From Neolewinella persica DSM 23188 (GTDB lineage Bacteria > Bacteroidota > Bacteroidia > Chitinophagales > Saprospiraceae): DNA of 64,000 nt. The notes below the pieces were generated by a model. The model searched no databases. It worked only from the letters and a program-made list of their open reading frames with translations, and was not told the origin of the DNA. Positions 59,191-64,000 of this stretch are shown piece after piece. Within the stretch, counting starts at the first letter, position 1; every line of letters starts with the position of its first letter. The translations under genes and the position numbers were made by a program. The stretch covers positions 56,970 through 120,969 of the forward strand of contig NZ_KB890480.1 of assembly GCF_000373105.1 (NCBI RefSeq), given 5' to 3'.

Positions 59191-61050
59191 CTATTTTAAA
59201 TCAACTCGCTTTATCCCTTCAGGTAACTCCACCAAAGATTCTACCTTGCCTGATGTCGTCTTAAAGTGTGTAACCCGAATCAATCCATGCTTGGTCGGAT
59301 AGGTGCCTTTAGCATAGTCCAGGTCTCCGAGGTGGGGGGTGATCCGGACGGCGTCTCCACCGTCGACCAGGGTGATGCCGAGCACGTGCTGGCTGAGCCA
59401 TGCCGTTGGGCCGCTGGCCCAACCGTGGCAGAAACTGTGGCGGTAGCCGACGTAGCAGAACTCTCCGAAGTCGCCATGGATGTCGTCTTTGCCGGTAGGT
59501 ACCAAGGCGTCGATTGGTGTTGCGTTCCGGCTGTCGTTGATGTCGAAGTCTTCCCAAAAGGTCGTTGCTCCCAGGTCCAACATGCCGCCCCAGTATTGCC
59601 GGATTACGTCCATTGCACCTGCGTGATCGCCCGCATTTGCCATGGCCTCTAACATGTAGTAGCCGTAAAACGTCGACATGTTTTGAACTCCGTCCTTTTT
59701 CAGGATGTCCCGGTTGACCTCCTTCGCGTCAGCCAACCCGGCCAGCGCCATCATGGCGCCTGCCTGCTTGGTCGTATTACCTTCGGGAATATGTTTGCGC
59801 AGGCGAACGGCGACTTCGGCGTACTTCTTTTGGCGCATCGGTTTTCCCAATGTCCTCATCATGTCACTGCCCGCGTCGAAGGTCAGGATCATCATCGACT
59901 GAAGGCCGGCGTGGACGGCTTTCGGGTCTGGGCTGGTGGGCCAGTCAAGAAAGCGGCCACCGTTTAAAGTTTCACTGTTATTTTCGTCGATGAAGGTCTC
60001 CAGCTGGTCCAGCAGCGCAATCATATAGCTCTCCTGCTCTTTAAGGTAGGCGAGGTCGCCGTAGTTCTGGTACCATTGTTGGTGGATGATGAGCCACCAC
60101 ATGGAGTAGCTGCTGATGGTGTTCATCCATTGTGGCAGGGGGTGCTGGTCGCGGGCCAGATCAAGGCTGCGGGGCACCACTTCGTTGTTGCCAAATACGG
60201 AGGCCACCGTCATGATCTCCGGGTGGAGGTCACCGACCCATACGAGGCGGTCGCGCTTGATGCCGTCCCAGAGATAGTCCTGCATGTTAAGGTGGACGGT
60301 GTAGGCGCCCGTGAGCCAGATATCGTTGAGCCGTTGGTCACTGCTTTCGAAGGAGCCCAGGTAGTCGAGGTCGCGGTAAATAAAGGCCGCCTGGACTGCA
60401 TAGAGCGGCATGTTCACGTCTGGGTCGACCAGGTCAATGCGCACGAACCGGAAGCCGGTTTCTCCCACTTCGATGCTGCCCAGCCACGGTACTTCGATGA
60501 CGAAGTCACGCAGGCTGTGTTCGTTTGTCGCATTCTGCTCACCGCCGATGTCAGACATCGCCTCCATCGCTGATTCGCCGAAACGGACACGGACTTTTAC
60601 GGGTTCCTTACCGGGTTTGATACCCATCGAGATCTTTACGCCGCCATGCAATTCTTTCCCGAAATCCAGCAGAATACCTGGTTTATGCTCCTTAGTACTG
60701 ATTAACCGAAGCAGTTTAGGGTCGTTGACCGCTACCTGCCCATTGCTCTTCTTAAGCAGTAACCCGGGATTTTGGATGAACTCACCGCTGTCGTCCGATT
60801 GCCATACGATGCGTGTTGGCGTCAGGTAGGTTTTTACCATCGGAGAACGGTGGGCCTGGTCGTTTTCCGTTTGGCTGAAGACCGGGGGGAGTTGCTGGGC
60901 GCAGAGTAAAGGGCTGAAGGTCAAAAGGAGTAAAGGGAGAACTGTTCGAAGTTCGTAAAATTTACGCCCTCCCTTCTCCTCTCCCTTATTTAGGGCGCGG
61001 ACGCAGGTGCAGCGGAAGGTGGAGAGAAGCAGGGGGAGTAGTCTTGGCAT
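59191..61050 (-). CDS. Alpha-L-rhamnosidase-like glycoside hydrolase (GH78 type)
   Basis: A 619-residue exported (alpha/alpha)6-barrel hydrolase. The core matches GH78: GIKRDRLVWVGDLHPE with the catalytic acids, IISSYS-like and WWLIIHQQW helices, ATTFWEDFD, and HGWASGPTAWL. A beta-sandwich lies before the barrel and a C-terminal sheet domain follows (GDAVRITPHLGDL). It is somewhat shorter than the typical 700-900 residues, lacking extra N-terminal domains. The N-terminus holds two similar hydrophobic segments (LLPLLLSTF and VLPLLLLTF) separated by 18-mer-encoded residues. It fits release of L-rhamnose for the mutarotase gene. Confidence 0.85.
   Translation of the reverse strand: MPRLLPLLLSTFRCTCVRALNKGEEKGGRKFYELRTVLPLLLLTFSPLLCAQQLPPVFSQTENDQAHRSPMVKTYLTPTRIVWQSDDSGEFIQNPGLLLKKSNGQVAVNDPKLLRLISTKEHKPGILLDFGKELHGGVKISMGIKPGKEPVKVRVRFGESAMEAMSDIGGEQNATNEHSLRDFVIEVPWLGSIEVGETGFRFVRIDLVDPDVNMPLYAVQAAFIYRDLDYLGSFESSDQRLNDIWLTGAYTVHLNMQDYLWDGIKRDRLVWVGDLHPEIMTVASVFGNNEVVPRSLDLARDQHPLPQWMNTISSYSMWWLIIHQQWYQNYGDLAYLKEQESYMIALLDQLETFIDENNSETLNGGRFLDWPTSPDPKAVHAGLQSMMILTFDAGSDMMRTLGKPMRQKKYAEVAVRLRKHIPEGNTTKQAGAMMALAGLADAKEVNRDILKKDGVQNMSTFYGYYMLEAMANAGDHAGAMDVIRQYWGGMLDLGATTFWEDFDINDSRNATPIDALVPTGKDDIHGDFGEFCYVGYRHSFCHGWASGPTAWLSQHVLGITLVDGGDAVRITPHLGDLDYAKGTYPTKHGLIRVTHFKTTSGKVESLVELPEGIKRVDLK
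60993..61010 (-). repeat. Dispersed 18-mer, copy 14
   Basis: A perfect GCACCTGCGTCCGCGCCC in sense, between two hydrophobic segments in the N-terminus of the GH78-like gene. Confidence 0.9.
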
Positions 61051-61308
61051 AATCAGTTGGCTGGGCTTGAGTTGAACTCGTTTAATGCTCCGGAATCTGG
61101 CCGCCAATAGTAGAAAGCTAACTGCTCGCAGGCCAATTTTTAGGTTCTTTGTCAAACGATGGGTGAAAAGTAAGCACGTCTTTTGGCGATGGCATCCTGT
61201 ACCTACGGGGTAAGTAAACGGGGAAGTGGTTTACTCGCGAAAATTGATCGTTCCCGGAGAAATAACCAGATATTCCTGAATAAAATATGTACTGGGATTT
61301 TACCTGCT

Positions 61309-61316
61309 TACTTTTG
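61309..61316 (+). promoter_or_regulatory. -7 box (TACTTTTG) of the pseudo-receiver gene
   Basis: A TAnnTTTG match only 4 bp before the ATG at 61321. It would give a leaderless or near-leaderless transcript. Confidence 0.5.
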
Positions 61317-61320
61317 CGGG

Positions 61321-61761
61321 ATGATCAAAGAGCCTAGCGTCCCGGGACATGCGAGGTCAGTTCGCCGCTACGTATTAATTGTAGAAAAGGACACCTTACA
61401 GGGGCACTTGCTGAAAGTTTCCCTGCAGGATGCCGGGTGGGTAGTACGGTTGGCTGATGGTCCTCAGGAAGCGCTGCGTTTTTGCGAACATGATTTGTTT
61501 GACGTGGCGATTATCAATTATCACTACCCTGGAGGCGTCAATGGGTTTGTACTAGCGGAACACTTTCGCAGACAGTACCATTTACCTAGTCTGATGATCA
61601 CCGCTTCTCGCTATACAGAACTGACTACATGTGGTGCTTTTACAGCGAACCAGGACTTGCTGTTCAAGCCGTACCGCTTGTTTGAATGTAGTCGTCGCTT
61701 AGAACGCCTTATCGATAATGTTCCCCTGCTGTGCGAACATCAGTTAGGTGTTGGGATTTGA
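61321..61761 (+). CDS. Response-regulator receiver-like protein, degenerate
   Basis: A 146-residue single receiver-fold protein with no output domain. The usual acidic pocket is partly kept (VEKD, E22 and D24) and the late Lys is present (LLFKPY, K116), as is the Thr of MITAS. The phosphoacceptor Asp, expected in the segment AIINYHYPGG, is Asn66. It is therefore probably a pseudo-receiver that signals without phosphorylation. The start at 61321 is chosen because of the promoter box just upstream. An earlier in-frame ATG at 61183 would add 46 unusual residues. A sensor kinase follows 190 bp downstream. Confidence 0.75.
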   Translation: MIKEPSVPGHARSVRRYVLIVEKDTLQGHLLKVSLQDAGWVVRLADGPQEALRFCEHDLFDVAIINYHYPGGVNGFVLAEHFRRQYHLPSLMITASRYTELTTCGAFTANQDLLFKPYRLFECSRRLERLIDNVPLLCEHQLGVGI

Positions 61762-61950
61762 ACCACTTCACGTATTGGTTTCAGCCAGGTCAACAGTGGC
61801 TTTTGCGTTGCTAAAACGCTGAGCATACTTTCAACTATATTCGCAAGAATATAAGCCCCCTTCACATTGATGCTGTTTTGGTTACTCGTCCCCGCTAAGT
61901 AGGTATATGATCCCCAAGGTTACACCTCTTTAAAGTAATACCCATTTGAA

Positions 61951-63873
61951 ATGTATCGTCTCCGCCTCTTTCTCGTGATGCTCTGCTTGCCGCTTGTAGC
62001 ATCGCTTTTGGCTCAGTCGCTTGCCGAGCGGCTTGATCCAATACTGGCCAGTCCTCGGGATTCACATCAAATGAGGAAGTTTCGCAATCTCCATAAGGAA
62101 CTAATAAATACTGGTGAGATAGTACATGATACGCTGTTTGAGCGGGCATTGGCATTGGCTCATGAGCTGCATGACACCTTGAGCCTGACCGTTCTTCATG
62201 CAAACCAAAGCGTGTACAACCTGAACATGGGCGAGGTGGGAAAAGGCTTAGTCAACATAGACGAAGCCATTAAATACGCAATTGCAAGTAACCAGGCCGA
62301 TTGGCTACCGTTTTCTTATACTGTTAAGATGGAATTGTTGATGGTCGGAGGGAATACTAAAGAATCTGCCGAACTTGCTTCCGCCCAGGCAAAAGAATAT
62401 CACAAGACTGGAGACTTTTACAATGAGGCTGAAGCCTATCAGTTGCTATCTAAGATAAGTGCCAGCTTAGGAAATTATGAGTTGACGATGATGTATGATT
62501 CAATCGCTATCGCACTAGCGCGACAAATTAATAATCCGGGCCTCTTAGCGTCAATTCTTTGCTCCTCGTCAGATAATTACAACCTTTTAGGTTATCCGGA
62601 AAAAGGCTTGCTCTTGGCTGAGGAAGCATTAGTAGTCGCAGAAGAAAATAAGCTGGAATTTGAAATTGGTAACTTACTTAATTCGCGTGCGGTAGCGAAT
62701 ACCGCGCTGGGAAACTATGCCGAAGCACTTAAAGATCATGAATTACTTAAGGAGCTGGAAGGAGATCAGGGATATAGTTGGTGGATGATTGGCAGGGGAA
62801 TACTACTGCAGCGAATTGGCCGTCACGAAGAAGCTCGAAAACTGTTGTTGGAGGCGGTCCAGTTGATTAAAGCAACTTCAAACAACCCCCTGGAGCTTAA
62901 AAGGTGTTATCAGGCTTTGCAAACGGTGGGCCTGAATCAGGCACAATACGATAGCGTTGCCTGGTACGGCAAACTGATGGAGACGGAGCAAGACTCGCTA
63001 CAGACGGCGAAAAACATCAGGAACCTCCTTGAGCTCGAAGAAAAATATAAGGCTGAAGAAAAGGAAGCGGAAATTCGGCTGCAACAGGAACAACTTGCCC
63101 GTCAGGCGCAGGAAGAACAACTTGCCCGTCAGAGAGTAAAACTTTACGCAACGGCTTGCGGGCTGTTACTAGCGCTTATTATGGGAATCATCTTCTTCCG
63201 CCTCAGCCAAAGGCTGGAAAAGAGCAACCTTGAAAAAGAGCAACTGCTGTCGGAAAAGGAAACCCTGATCGGTGAAATTCATCACCGGGTGAAGAATAAC
63301 TTGCAGGTCGTTTCCAGTCTGTTGCAATTGCAGCGCCGTGGTTTGGATTCCGACGATGAGAAGGGCCAAGAAGCCCTGCTGGAGAGTCAGAGTAGGGTAG
63401 GAGCCATGGGGCTTATTCACATAAAACTGTATCAGGGCAAGGAGGTCACTTCAGTACACATGCCGGAATACCTCGAAGACCTGGGGGAAACCTTGCTCGA
63501 TGCCTATCGGCTGGAAGAACAAGTGGAAATATTCTACGACGTAGCAGACATTAACCTGAAAGTAGATATTGCCATCCATCTCGGACTCATCATCAATGAA
63601 CTGGTAACGAATGCGATGAAATACGCTTTCCCCAAAGGACAAGAAGGAACAATCGAGATTGCTTTGTATCGAGAAAATGATCAGCTTCTCCTGGTGGTGG
63701 CCGATAACGGAGTGGGAACTGCTGGTGCGAAAAAACGCGCTGACAGTACTTCTTTTGGCAGTAATCTGATAAGGCTGCTGACTAAAAAACTTAAGGGAGA
63801 GATCAAGGTACTGGAGGGGCAGGGGTACGGAGTTGAAATACGGTTTCCGGAACAAGGACTGGTAAACGATTGA
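61951..63873 (+). CDS. TPR-containing sensor histidine kinase (HisKA_2 type)
   Basis: A 640-residue membrane sensor kinase. A signal peptide ends LVASLLAQ. TPR repeats fill the periplasmic part (about 55-340). A coiled coil with the duplicated word EQLARQ (about 370-392) leads to one membrane helix (about 396-415). The cytosolic part has EIHHRVKNNLQVVSSLL (phosphoacceptor H444 or H445) and an ATPase domain (INELVTNAMKYAFP, VVADNGVG, GSNLIRLLTKKL). It is of the type common in Bacteroidota. Its regulator is not in the window unless the pseudo-receiver just upstream is linked to it. Confidence 0.9.
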   Translation: MYRLRLFLVMLCLPLVASLLAQSLAERLDPILASPRDSHQMRKFRNLHKELINTGEIVHDTLFERALALAHELHDTLSLTVLHANQSVYNLNMGEVGKGLVNIDEAIKYAIASNQADWLPFSYTVKMELLMVGGNTKESAELASAQAKEYHKTGDFYNEAEAYQLLSKISASLGNYELTMMYDSIAIALARQINNPGLLASILCSSSDNYNLLGYPEKGLLLAEEALVVAEENKLEFEIGNLLNSRAVANTALGNYAEALKDHELLKELEGDQGYSWWMIGRGILLQRIGRHEEARKLLLEAVQLIKATSNNPLELKRCYQALQTVGLNQAQYDSVAWYGKLMETEQDSLQTAKNIRNLLELEEKYKAEEKEAEIRLQQEQLARQAQEEQLARQRVKLYATACGLLLALIMGIIFFRLSQRLEKSNLEKEQLLSEKETLIGEIHHRVKNNLQVVSSLLQLQRRGLDSDDEKGQEALLESQSRVGAMGLIHIKLYQGKEVTSVHMPEYLEDLGETLLDAYRLEEQVEIFYDVADINLKVDIAIHLGLIINELVTNAMKYAFPKGQEGTIEIALYRENDQLLLVVADNGVGTAGAKKRADSTSFGSNLIRLLTKKLKGEIKVLEGQGYGVEIRFPEQGLVND

Positions 63874-63933
63874 CTTTGCTCTCATCTATTGATCAGTAAC
63901 TGGATTTATGCGCATAGAAAAACATTGACTTAA

Positions 63934-64000
63934 ATGAATCGACTTATTTTCCTCTTCTTGATGTCTTGCTTGCCAATGGCGGCGTCGCTTTTTGGTCAAT
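63934..64000 (+). CDS. Partial gene: second signal-peptide protein like the kinase above
   Basis: Only the first 22 codons are in the window: MNRLIFLFLMSCLPMAASLFGQ. The signal peptide is closely similar to that of the kinase at 61951 (MYRLRLFLVMLCLPLVASLLAQ), and the spacing suggests a tandem paralogue. The rest lies beyond the window edge. Confidence 0.6.
   Translation, partial: MNRLIFLFLMSCLPMAASLFGQ

Noticed and set aside
1-64000. tRNA or rRNA genes
   Set aside because: No tRNA-like TPsiC/anticodon arms or rRNA sequence were recognised when reading both strands. A tRNAscan or Infernal run would be decisive.

Overview
The window looks like the chromosome of a marine member of the Bacteroidota, most likely Saprospiria and close to Lewinella/Neolewinella. 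This is inferred from gene content, not from a marker-gene search. The signs are three large TonB-dependent receptors (two with a clear carboxypeptidase-regulatory-like domain), PorV of the type IX secretion system, and several promoters of the Bacteroidota TAnnTTTG type very close to start codons. Visible Shine-Dalgarno sites are few. The DNA is GC-rich except for one AT-rich block.

Layout. 0-12 kb: envelope biogenesis (SurA/PpiD-like foldase, DUF2279 protein, UppS, BamA) and a TonB receptor under a TPP riboswitch. 12-13 kb: a decayed IS200-like/RAYT transposase bounded by a 22-bp inverted repeat. 13-29 kb: a second TonB receptor, a GT39-type membrane glycosyltransferase, a VanY-like peptidase, a NaChBac-like channel, a sterol-desaturase-family enzyme, a DUF1015 protein, PorV, DnaN and two thioredoxin-fold proteins. 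29-36 kb: a GntR regulator divergent from a probable four-carbon acid-sugar operon (tartrate-dehydrogenase-like enzyme, cyclase-fold hydrolase, DUF1537 kinase, MFS transporter, Gfo/Idh oxidoreductase). 36-41 kb: a YhcG-like nuclease and the sulfate activation genes cysC, cysD and cysN, with a small lipoprotein gene between cysD and cysN. 41-46 kb: an MbnP-like lipoprotein, a third TonB receptor and a 2-hydroxyacid dehydrogenase. 45.8-53.5 kb: the AT-rich island. 53.5-61 kb: a minus-strand cluster for a sulfated rhamnose-containing polysaccharide (two sulfatases, L-rhamnose mutarotase, a GH71/99-like protein and a GH78-like rhamnosidase). 61-64 kb: a pseudo-receiver protein and a TPR-histidine kinase, with a second similar gene running off the edge.

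The best candidate for an undescribed system is the AT-rich island. It encodes a 2135-residue CHAT protease-NACHT NTPase-helical repeat protein (45961-52368), followed 5 bp later by a DUF2610-like/TPR protein (52374-53537). The architecture resembles bacterial NLR-like/STAND immune proteins with a proteolytic effector, and the small protein may be a partner, sensor or substrate.

Two families of non-coding structure run through the rest of the window but are absent from the island. One is a dispersed motif, GCACCTGCGNCCSCGCC(C), with 14 copies, some inside genes and often near 5' ends. The other is a family of palindromes whose arms are built from short degenerate 'words' that differ between loci but match in inverted orientation within each locus. 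These palindromes carry start codons, stop codons and possibly promoters, and they extend into signal-peptide or linker codons.
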